Origin: CAZCBN01 sp964496975
Lineage (GTDB): Bacteria > Planctomycetota > Phycisphaerae > Phycisphaerales > UBA1924
Reading direction: 5' to 3'
Assembly: GCA_964496975.1 (NCBI GenBank)
Contig: CAZCBN010000140.1
Coordinates: forward strand, 1-8,079
Length of the DNA: 8,079 nt
Shown here: positions 1-5,818 of the stretch, piece by piece
Numbering within the stretch: the first letter of the stretch is position 1
Layout: each line of letters starts with the position of its first letter
Made by a program: the position numbers and the translations under genes
The notes under the pieces: generated by a model
Database searches by the model: none
The model's input: the letters and a program-made list of their open reading frames with translations, nothing else
Told to the model about the DNA's origin: nothing

Positions 1-753
<753 letters not shown>

Positions 754-853
754 TGGTCTTGCAGTCAGGAATCCCAAACCCCCTTGCGGAAGCCCAGGCC
801 CTGTTCAGTTCGACACTCATGAAGCGATCCGGCTACCCCGCCCATGCCTGTCC

Positions 854-878
854 CCGAAACCGCTCAAGGCGGTCTCGG
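854..878 (-). other. Leader hairpin, 10-bp stem and 5-nt loop
   Basis: In the minus-strand RNA, CCGAGACCGC (878-869) pairs with GCGGUUUCGG (863-854) around the loop CUUGA. One of the ten pairs (874 with 858) is G.U; on the plus strand it would be an A/C mismatch, so the stem is better as minus-strand RNA. It lies about 100 nt upstream of the 16S 5' end. It may be a processing stem or an antitermination/assembly element. No U-tract follows, so it is not an intrinsic terminator. Confidence 0.55.
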
Positions 879-918
879 TTCTTCCAGGGGGAACGGGGCC
901 GGTCTCGCGATGCTCCAA

Positions 919-939
919 AGACCTCCACAAGGGAGGCCT
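919..939 (-). other. Leader hairpin, 8-bp stem and 5-nt loop
   Basis: In the minus-strand RNA, AGGCCUCC (939-932) pairs with GGAGGUCU (926-919) around the loop CUUGU. The 937/921 pair is G.U, so this stem is also favoured in the leader-sense RNA. Its loop (CUUGU) resembles the loop CUUGA of the neighbouring hairpin at 854-878. It contains an exposed GGAGG, but no start codon is suitably placed after it, so I read this as structure and not a ribosome binding site. Confidence 0.45.
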
Positions 940-1023
940 CGGCCATCGCAACCCGCAACGGATGGCCCGTCGCGGGGCTTGATTTCATTGGCACTCAAGG
1001 TGACGTTCTACCCCGCGAGCATC

Positions 1024-1063
1024 CCGGCCGAAGCCGGTAGGCCGTAGCCCCGAGTAAACTCGG
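1024..1063 (-). other. Two adjacent leader hairpins, one with a UUCG tetraloop
   Basis: In the minus-strand RNA, CCGAG (1063-1059) UUUA CUCGG (1054-1050) is followed 12 nt later by CCGGC (1037-1033) UUCG (1032-1029) GCCGG (1028-1024). The second is a C(UUCG)G tetraloop hairpin, one of the most stable small RNA hairpins known. On the plus strand it would carry CGAA, which is less stable, so the arrangement again favours leader-sense RNA. Confidence 0.5.
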
Positions 1064-1161
1064 TGCCGCGGGGAGGGTCGATCCTTCACGAGAATGCCAA
1101 ACCCAGGGAGCTGTGTATACAACCCCGGGGCTTCTTTCGGTGCCGGCTGCCCTTGCGGAGC

Positions 1162-1177
1162 CCGATTCGTGAATCGG
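1162..1177. repeat. Near-perfect 16-bp dyad in the rRNA leader
   Basis: CCGATTC-GT-GAATCGG: two 7-bp arms with only 2 bp between them. The 2-nt gap is too short for a comfortable RNA hairpin loop, so this is more like a binding site for a dimeric DNA-binding protein than an RNA stem. It lies about 190 bp downstream of the mapped promoter. No second copy was seen elsewhere in the window. Confidence 0.35.
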
Positions 1178-1360
1178 TGCCAACACCGCACATTCTCGCG
1201 GTGGACCCAACTGTTCACTTGCCAAGGTGCGGCGACCAGATCAGCAACCTGCCGGTCCGATCAGCACTCGCGTGCCCACTGCCAGAAGCCCAAACACAGT
1301 TGCCTGCAAGGCTCTCGCAGCACCCTTCGAGAGGGGCGGCCGCGTTCAGCGGCGGGGGAG

Positions 1361-1388
1361 AGTGTACCCCTCACCCAAGTGCGGTCAA
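1361..1388 (-). promoter_or_regulatory. Sigma70-type promoter for the 16S rRNA transcript
   Basis: On the minus strand, TTGACC (1388-1383; 5 of 6 to TTGACA) is followed after 16 bp by TACACT (1366-1361; 4 of 6 to TATAAT). The next bases are CTCCCCCGCC, a very GC-rich discriminator of the kind linked to growth-rate and stringent control of rRNA promoters. The start site would fall near 1354. The -35 hexamer contains the TGA stop codon of the comF-family gene (1387-1385), so promoter and coding region overlap. This is the best promoter match I found anywhere in the window. It is assigned by eye. Confidence 0.6.
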
Positions 1389-2287
1389 GCAACTCCGCTC
1401 ACTTCATCTTCACTCATTCTCGCCACATCTCCCCCAATCCCCACCGTCCCCACGCCCGAACGGGCCCCCGCGCGGGGCGTGACCCCCGCTACCAACGCCC
1501 AAATCGCGACGCCCGCCGCCGCTGATCGGCCCCGCGCCCCGACGCGAACCGCCCGCGTCGCCGCCCGCATGGTGGCACCGGTCGTCATCACATCATCCAC
1601 CACCACGACAAGTTGTACCCCCCTCCCCACACCCGCCCCCGCCGACCCTGCCGGCCACCCCGCCCGCCACCAAAACCGCCGCCGGACGTTCATCGCCCGC
1701 GCCGACGCCCCCAGCGTCGCCTGCCGGGGCCGATGCGTCCCCAAAAGCCCCCGGACCAATCTCGCCCCGGACGCCCGGCACACCGCCCGCGCCAACGTCA
1801 GCGTGTGATCGACACCCCTGTTGAGGGCAACGCGCCGCCGCCACGTCGTCGGCACCGGCGTCACCACCACCCGCGCCGCCTCCACCCCGATCTGCCCGGC
1901 GGCCTCAACGAGCCGACGACCCAGCAAAAACCCCAGTTCTTCCCCCGCCGCCCGGTCCGCCGAAAACTTCGCCGCCAGCACCGCCTGCCGCAGTTGTCCC
2001 TCGTAGGCCCCGAGCCGGATCACCCGCTCGAACGCCGGCCTCGACCCGCGGCACGCCCGGCACCCGTCCCCGTCCGCCTCGTACGGCCCGACGTCGCCGC
2101 CGCACCGCGGGCACCACGCCCCGGGCCCGTCGGGCCGCCACCCCTCCAGCCGCGACGCCTCCCGCCCCAGCCACGCCGATTCAAAGGCATCCCACGCCGC
2201 CACAGCCCCCGCGGCTTCTGCCCGCCGCTCGGGCCGACGCCGCGCCGCGTCACTCGCGCGCCCAGGTCTCCCAGAGCGGCCGCGCAT
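1385..2287 (-). CDS. ComF-family phosphoribosyltransferase-like protein
   Basis: This 300-residue protein has the ComF layout: an N-terminal zinc-ribbon-like region and a C-terminal type I phosphoribosyltransferase domain. Two CxxC pairs (C59/C62 and C76/C79) form the probable zinc site. PVPTTWRRR (about 144-152) matches the conserved PVP...RR segment, and VVVVDDVMTTGAT (about 227-239) is the PRPP-binding loop with its DD and TTG. The usual RGfNQ motif is RGVDH here. In competent bacteria ComF acts in cytosolic processing of incoming DNA; in non-competent bacteria its substrate is uncertain, so I give no gene symbol. ATG 2287 overlaps the mcsB stop by one base (TGATG), indicating translational coupling; GTG 2290 is the alternative start. 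An N-terminal ~30 Arg/Ala-rich residues and a tail after ~270 appear lineage-specific. The stop codon lies inside the -35 box of the rRNA promoter. Confidence 0.88.
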   Translation of the reverse strand: MRGRSGRPGRASDAARRRPERRAEAAGAVAAWDAFESAWLGREASRLEGWRPDGPGAWCPRCGGDVGPYEADGDGCRACRGSRPAFERVIRLGAYEGQLRQAVLAAKFSADRAAGEELGFLLGRRLVEAAGQIGVEAARVVVTPVPTTWRRRVALNRGVDHTLTLARAVCRASGARLVRGLLGTHRPRQATLGASARAMNVRRRFWWRAGWPAGSAGAGVGRGVQLVVVVDDVMTTGATMRAATRAVRVGARGRSAAAGVAIWALVAGVTPRAGARSGVGTVGIGGDVARMSEDEVSGVA

Positions 2288-3465
2288 CACGCCCCGCCAA
2301 GGCGCTCGCGCACGAGGTCGGCCCGGGCCGCGCGGCGTTCGTCCTGCGTCAGCTCGCGGCCCCGGACCTGTTGCAGGTGGGCCTGCTGGACGAGCAGCAT
2401 CAGCAGGTGCACCGTGTCCAGCGTCACCTCGCCCAGCACGCCCGTCACCACGCCCAGCCGCACCAGGCTCAGCGACTTCATCGCCTCGTCCGCCGTCAGC
2501 AGCCTCGCGTGCCGCAGCGTGCCCAGCGCCCGCTGCACCGCGTCCTCCGTCATGCGGCGTCGCCGCTCGAGCAGCGCCCGCCGCGCCTGCCGCTCATACT
2601 CCACGAGCCTGGGCACAATCTCGTGCTCCATCTCGTGCCGCAGCACGTCCTCGCTCTTGCCCAGCGTGGTCTGGTTGCTGAACTGAAAAAAGTCACCGAC
2701 CGCGTCCGACCCCTCGCCAAAGAACCCGCGCACCGCGAGCCCGATGTCCTCGCCGGCGCGCTTCGCCTTCTCCACCTCGCCCGTCAGCCGCAGCGCCGGC
2801 AGGTGCAGCATCACGCTGAACCGCGCCCCCGTCCCCACGTTGGTCGGGCAGCACGTCAGGTACCCGAACCGCGGGCTGAACGCAAAGTCCAGCCCCCGCT
2901 CCAAAAGGTCGTCCGCCCGGTCGCACGCCGCGAACGCCCCAGCCAGATCAAGCCCCGCGTGGATCGCCTGGATCCGCAGGTGGTCCTCTTCGTTCACCAT
3001 CACGCTGAGCCGCTCGTCCGGCACGCTGAACGCCACGCCCCGCGGCTCCCCCGCCCCGCCTGTGCCGCTTGAGAGCTTCCCCTTCGCGTGCTGCTTGCTG
3101 ATGACGTGCCGCTCCACCAGCAGCGTGCGTTCCTGCGTGCCGCACTCGTGCAGGTCCACCCACGCGAGCCGCTCCGCGAGCCCCGCGTTGAGGAGCGCCC
3201 GCCGGCACACGTCGAGGATCTCCCGCCGATCCTCGCGCGACGCGCCCGACATGAACCGAAACCCCACCAGGTTCCGCGCAAGCCGAACCCGCGACGACAT
3301 CACCACGTCCGCCGACTGCCCCACGCCTCGGAGCCACTCGGTTCGACGCGTGTGCAGACCGCCGCCGTCGCCCCCGTTCCCGCCCGCCCCGGCAGATCCC
3401 GAGGCCCCGGCAGATCCAGAAGCCCCCGCCGACCCGACGTCACGCTGTGGCCCGCGCTCGCTCAA
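2287..3465 (-). CDS. mcsB: Protein-arginine kinase McsB
   Basis: McsB transfers phosphate from ATP to arginine side chains. In Firmicutes, pArg marks proteins for ClpCP degradation and inactivates CtsR. This 392-residue protein has the phosphagen-kinase catalytic fold: SSRVRLARN (57-65), the catalytic NEEDHLRIQ loop (158-166), CPTNVGTGARFSVMLHLP (206-223) with the loop Cys (C206), and SNQTTLGKSED (263-273). The C-terminal region (~300-390) matches the McsB-specific helical domain. The pArg-sensing RDxxRA motif appears as RRAARA (377-382), with Asp replaced by Arg. Residues 1-36 are an extra Gly/Ser/Ala-rich tail with an 18-bp DNA repeat. The start is TTG at 3465, overlapping the mcsA stop as TTGA; the McsA neighbour supports this assignment over a creatine/arginine kinase. 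ctsR and clpC are not nearby. Confidence 0.95.
   Translation of the reverse strand: MSERGPQRDVGSAGASGSAGASGSAGAGGNGGDGGGLHTRRTEWLRGVGQSADVVMSSRVRLARNLVGFRFMSGASREDRREILDVCRRALLNAGLAERLAWVDLHECGTQERTLLVERHVISKQHAKGKLSSGTGGAGEPRGVAFSVPDERLSVMVNEEDHLRIQAIHAGLDLAGAFAACDRADDLLERGLDFAFSPRFGYLTCCPTNVGTGARFSVMLHLPALRLTGEVEKAKRAGEDIGLAVRGFFGEGSDAVGDFFQFSNQTTLGKSEDVLRHEMEHEIVPRLVEYERQARRALLERRRRMTEDAVQRALGTLRHARLLTADEAMKSLSLVRLGVVTGVLGEVTLDTVHLLMLLVQQAHLQQVRGRELTQDERRAARADLVRERLGGA
3389..3424 (-). repeat. 18-bp in-frame tandem repeat in mcsB
   Basis: Two 18-bp units (3389-3406 and 3407-3424, differing at two bases) are followed by a degenerate third at 3425-3442. Read on the minus strand they encode six-residue GSAGAS units in the N-terminal tail of McsB. 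Because the unit is a multiple of three, copy number can change without breaking the frame. The tail precedes the conserved kinase domain, so it is probably a flexible, disposable extension. Confidence 0.75.
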
Positions 3466-4187
3466 GGCTGCCCCCCCGCGCCCGTCACCGGCCCGGCGCC
3501 CCCCACCGGCCCCGCGCCAAAGGACCGCCGCGACAGCAGCCCGTCCAGCTCATCCCGCAGCCGCGCCGCCAGCTCGTACTGCTCGCTCTCCACCGCCCGC
3601 CGCAACTGCTTGCGCACGGTCTCGATCCGCTCCGCCCGCTCCGCCTCGCCGCCGAGCAGCCCTGCCGCGCCCTCGCCCCCGCCCTCCGCGCGGCACTCCG
3701 CCAGCGCCCGCCGCGGAACCTTGCCCACGTGGTGCGTCGCGCCCTCGTGGGCCCGCTCCAGCAAGGGGCCCAGTCGCTCCTCAAACGCCGCGTAGCACCC
3801 CGGGCACCCCAAAAGCCCCGTCTGCTTGAACGCCGCGTACGTCAGGCCGCAGCGACCGCACGCCGCGAGCGACGCATCGCCCCGCCCCGCCGCCCCCGCC
3901 GCCGCGCCGCCCGCAACGCCCGCGCCGCCCGTCGGCACCATCCCCGCCGCCAGCGCCGCCGGCCCCGCCAACGCCTTGCCGCTCGATCCCGCGCCCGAGC
4001 CAGAAAAGCCCGGCCCGACCAGCCCCGGCCCCACGCCCCCGGGCGTGATGAGGCCGCCCTCCAAGCCGCCCGCGAGGCCCGCCTGCCCGGCGCACTGCTC
4101 GCACAGATGCCGCTCCCGCGCCTTGCCGGAGCGGATCGTCACCTCGTGGATCGTCGCCTCGCGCTGCCCGCAGTTTTCGCACATCAT
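3462..4187 (-). CDS. mcsA: McsA-like zinc-finger activator of McsB (UVR-domain protein)
   Basis: McsA binds zinc and activates the arginine kinase McsB. This 241-residue protein has the family order: an N-terminal MCENCG finger (C3/C6) pairing with HLCEQC (C29/C32), a second finger (C110/C113 with C128/C131), and a C-terminal UVR helical hairpin at about 184-218 of the kind also found in UvrB/UvrC. Residues 34-108 between the fingers are a Gly/Ala/Pro-rich spacer, apparently disordered, that makes it longer than the ~185 residues usual in Bacillus. A Gly-rich tail follows the UVR domain. Start is ATG 4187 or the next codon ATG 4184; no good Shine-Dalgarno precedes either. The stop overlaps the mcsB start by 4 nt, so the two are translationally coupled, as expected for subunits of one complex. 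Confidence 0.9.
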   Translation of the reverse strand: MMCENCGQREATIHEVTIRSGKARERHLCEQCAGQAGLAGGLEGGLITPGGVGPGLVGPGFSGSGAGSSGKALAGPAALAAGMVPTGGAGVAGGAAAGAAGRGDASLAACGRCGLTYAAFKQTGLLGCPGCYAAFEERLGPLLERAHEGATHHVGKVPRRALAECRAEGGGEGAAGLLGGEAERAERIETVRKQLRRAVESEQYELAARLRDELDGLLSRRSFGAGPVGGAGPVTGAGGQP

Positions 4188-4533
4188 GCCCGCGACCCCC
4201 GCGCCGCACCCGGCCGCCGGCAGACTCTAAGCCGCCCACCGCGACAACGCCGCCCCGCGCCCGCCCCGCTCCCGCGTCGAGTCGCGTCGCGCCGCACCCA
4301 CCGGCCTCGGGCCCACATCGGCCAACCCACAAAGCCAGCGTGCAAGAACCCGCGAACCCCGCCCCACACCGGCCACACGTCGATCCGCAGACGCCGCCGC
4401 AGCGGGCAGCAACGCAAACCCGCGCGGCTCCACATCGCCGCGCCCAGCGCGCACGAACGCATCACATCGAGCAGACCAAGGTCAGCCCGCCGAGTTCAGT
4501 TGCATCATCAATCAGGCGAGCTTGCGCCCAGCC
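4188..4533. other. 346-bp gap between rpmA and mcsA
   Basis: GC-rich sequence downstream of rpmA and upstream of mcsA. It should hold the rpmA 3' end and, if mcsA is not read through from rpmA, the mcs promoter. I saw no convincing -35/-10 pair, no stem followed by a T-run, and no tRNA. A 93-codon minus-strand frame (4184-4465) ends in a 4-nt overlap with the mcsA start, but its translation is Arg/Gly/Cys/Trp-rich with no domain and no ribosome binding site, so I do not call it a gene. Confidence 0.5.
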
Positions 4534-4833
4534 TCAGTTCGCCGCGGCCGCCGCACGGAGGCGCTGCAGCACCACCGGCCGCACCGCCGCCTCGTCCAGC
4601 GGGTCGACGTGCACCCGGCGACCCTGGAAGACCACCCGCCCCGTCGCCACGGAGAACAGCGTGTCATCCTTGCCCAGACGAACGTTGAACCCCGGCTGGA
4701 ACGGCGTGCCGCACTGGCGCACGATCACCGAGCCCGGCTGGGCGATCTGACCGCCGTACAGCTTGATCCCGCGGTACTGCGGGTTGGAGTCGCGTCCGTT
4801 CTTCGTCGAGCCGCCAGCCTTCTTGTGAGCCAT
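4534..4833 (-). CDS. rpmA: 50S ribosomal protein L27
   Basis: L27 is a large-subunit protein whose flexible N-terminus reaches the peptidyl-transferase centre and helps position tRNA. This 99-residue protein starts MAHKKAGGSTKNGRDS, the invariant L27 signature, followed by GGQIAQPGSVIVRQCGTPF (about 30-48), PGFNV and DDTLFSV (about 50-64), all at family positions. The N-terminus is the mature type, without the cleavable Firmicutes extension. The last ~15 residues are a lineage-specific Ala/Arg-rich tail. The start at 4833 is fixed by the family N-terminus and by GGAGG 9 nt upstream; an in-frame ATG at 4872 is too far upstream. rplU (L21), its usual upstream partner, is absent here, where a secreted hypothetical protein stands instead. 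Confidence 0.97.
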   Translation of the reverse strand: MAHKKAGGSTKNGRDSNPQYRGIKLYGGQIAQPGSVIVRQCGTPFQPGFNVRLGKDDTLFSVATGRVVFQGRRVHVDPLDEAAVRPVVLQRLRAAAAAN

Positions 4834-4842
4834 GACGCCGTG

Positions 4843-4847
4843 CCTCC
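4843..4847 (-). promoter_or_regulatory. Ribosome binding site of rpmA
   Basis: GGAGG on the minus strand, 9 nt before ATG 4833. It selects the short L27 form over the 13-residue upstream extension. It is the clearest Shine-Dalgarno in the window. Confidence 0.8.
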
Positions 4848-4944
4848 ATCCGCCAAACTGAACCGCAACCACATCCCCGCCCGCCCAAGGGGCCGATTCG
4901 TGGGCCCAGACACTAGCCCTGCTCCCCCGCCCGGGTCCAACCGC

Positions 4945-5631
4945 TCAGCGCATCACCCATCGGTCCGCCTGTGCGGCGATCTCCGCATCGCCAAAGCCGC
5001 GCAGATCACCCGGAACCGGGTACCGAAGCATCAGCGTCTTCCGCAGCACGTGCCGAACCTGCTCGCCCGAGTCACCGTCCGTCGTGAAGTAAGCCTGAAA
5101 CTCGCCCGAGAACCCCGCCGCAAAGACGACCAGTTCATCGGTATTGCTGTCCGGCAGCGGCCAGACCACCACGCCAAATCGAGCGTTCTCGGGCCCTTGC
5201 AGCAGCGTGCTCACGATGCTGAGCTGGTCCTCCAGCAGCGGGTCGCCCAGCCTGGACTTGATGAAATCCACCACTTCCGGGGGGACCCCGCGCCCCGCCC
5301 GCAGCACGTCCCCGTCCCGCGTCGCGAGGTCAAACGCCGGGGCCAGCAGCCGATCCAGCCCGGTGTAGTTCGTCACCCGGTAGGTCATGTAGACGTACGG
5401 GCGGACCCGGCCATTGCTGTCCGCGACCGACGCCAGCCGCAGCGGGCCGGGGCGGAACTCAAACTCCCACTTGGTCGGCACCGGCTCGGGCTCGGGCACC
5501 GCCCGGGCGACGCCCGCGGGCATCCCGGCGCCCAGCACCGCCGCCAACGCCGCGACCGAAAGACGCGTCAGCCCGCCCCAGCGGCCGTGACCGAAACGGG
5601 TTTGTCCACCAGCGATCGTGTTCCGCATCAC
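4945..5631 (-). CDS. Secreted or periplasmic protein of unknown function
   Basis: I do not recognise this protein. From GTG 5631 it has 228 residues. The first ~44 form a classic signal peptide: a basic stretch (RFGHGRWGGLTR), a hydrophobic core (LSVAALAAVLGAGM), and an ARA|VPEP cleavage site. The mature part opens with a Pro/Glu-rich linker and KWEFEFRPGPLRL, then a beta-rich segment containing YVYMTYRVTNYTGLDR, a mixed middle part and a compact C-terminus. No lipobox Cys and no transmembrane segment beyond the signal. No enzyme motif was seen. GTG is preferred because GGAAGGA lies 8 nt upstream; ATG 5628 and ATG 5688 are alternatives, the latter adding an unlikely Gly/Arg-rich prefix. It precedes rpmA by 111 nt on the same strand. 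The alternating strand pattern and absence of catalytic residues suggest a beta-sandwich binding or structural role, which is inference. Confidence 0.8.
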   Translation of the reverse strand: MMRNTIAGGQTRFGHGRWGGLTRLSVAALAAVLGAGMPAGVARAVPEPEPVPTKWEFEFRPGPLRLASVADSNGRVRPYVYMTYRVTNYTGLDRLLAPAFDLATRDGDVLRAGRGVPPEVVDFIKSRLGDPLLEDQLSIVSTLLQGPENARFGVVVWPLPDSNTDELVVFAAGFSGEFQAYFTTDGDSGEQVRHVLRKTLMLRYPVPGDLRGFGDAEIAAQADRWVMR

Positions 5632-5818
5632 CTGCCGTGTCCTTCCGAGGCGGCCGATCCGATGGCCCCACCCCACACCACACCCCACACCGCACCCACG
5701 AAGCCCCTGCTTCGCAATCCGATCATCCCGTGTTCCTGCGCCACCCCTTCCCGCCTCGTTCGGAATAGTCTAGCGAGATCCGCGGCCCGTCCGCCTCCAC
5801 CCGAACCCCCCCAACGCC
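5632..5818. promoter_or_regulatory. Divergent intergenic region with presumed promoters for both flanking genes
   Basis: This 187-bp gap separates the minus-strand secreted-protein gene from the plus-strand GNAT gene, so it should carry both promoters. It includes a run of short CCCACACC-type repeats (about 5669-5697), a 6-bp stem with a CCCT loop (CGAAGC/GCTTCG, 5699-5714), and a weak plus-strand -10 candidate TAGTCT at 5766-5771 without a clear -35. No Shine-Dalgarno precedes the GNAT start at 5819; the 28 nt before it are pyrimidine-rich. Confidence 0.4.
5640..5646 (-). promoter_or_regulatory. Ribosome binding site deciding the start of the secreted protein
   Basis: GGAAGGA on the minus strand ends 8 nt before GTG 5631 and 11 nt before ATG 5628. 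This supports starting at one of these codons, just before the signal peptide, instead of at ATG 5688. Confidence 0.55.

Larger units (their letters stand above)
754..1354 (-). other. Long structured leader of the 16S rRNA transcript
   Basis: The stretch between the inferred transcription start (about 1354) and the 16S 5' end holds no credible protein gene: the short open frames are low-complexity and have no ribosome binding site. It contains several stems, listed separately, at 854-878, 919-939, 1024-1037, 1050-1063 and 1162-1177. Two of them need G.U pairs that form only in the minus-strand RNA, which fits a transcribed, folded pre-rRNA leader. At about 600 nt it is much longer than the E. 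coli P1/P2 leader. I found no clear boxA. A TATACA element on the minus strand at 1114-1119 could be the -10 of a second promoter, but no good -35 lies upstream. Confidence 0.6.

Noticed and set aside
919..939. GGAGG in the leader as a ribosome binding site
   Set aside because: It is sequestered in a stem and has no suitable start codon after it in a plausible gene.
4184..4465. 93-codon minus-strand frame overlapping the mcsA start by 4 nt
   Set aside because: The overlap looks like coupling, but the product is Arg/Gly/Cys/Trp-rich with no homology I recognise and no ribosome binding site.
1613..4688. Long plus-strand frames opposite comF, mcsB and mcsA
   Set aside because: Antisense shadows of GC-rich genes: Pro/Arg/Ser-rich translations without domains, while the minus strand encodes recognisable families.
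4853..4944. Promoter for rpmA (minus-strand TTGGAC upstream of TAGTGT)
   Set aside because: The spacing is about 19 bp and the -10 matches at only three positions, so it is not supported.
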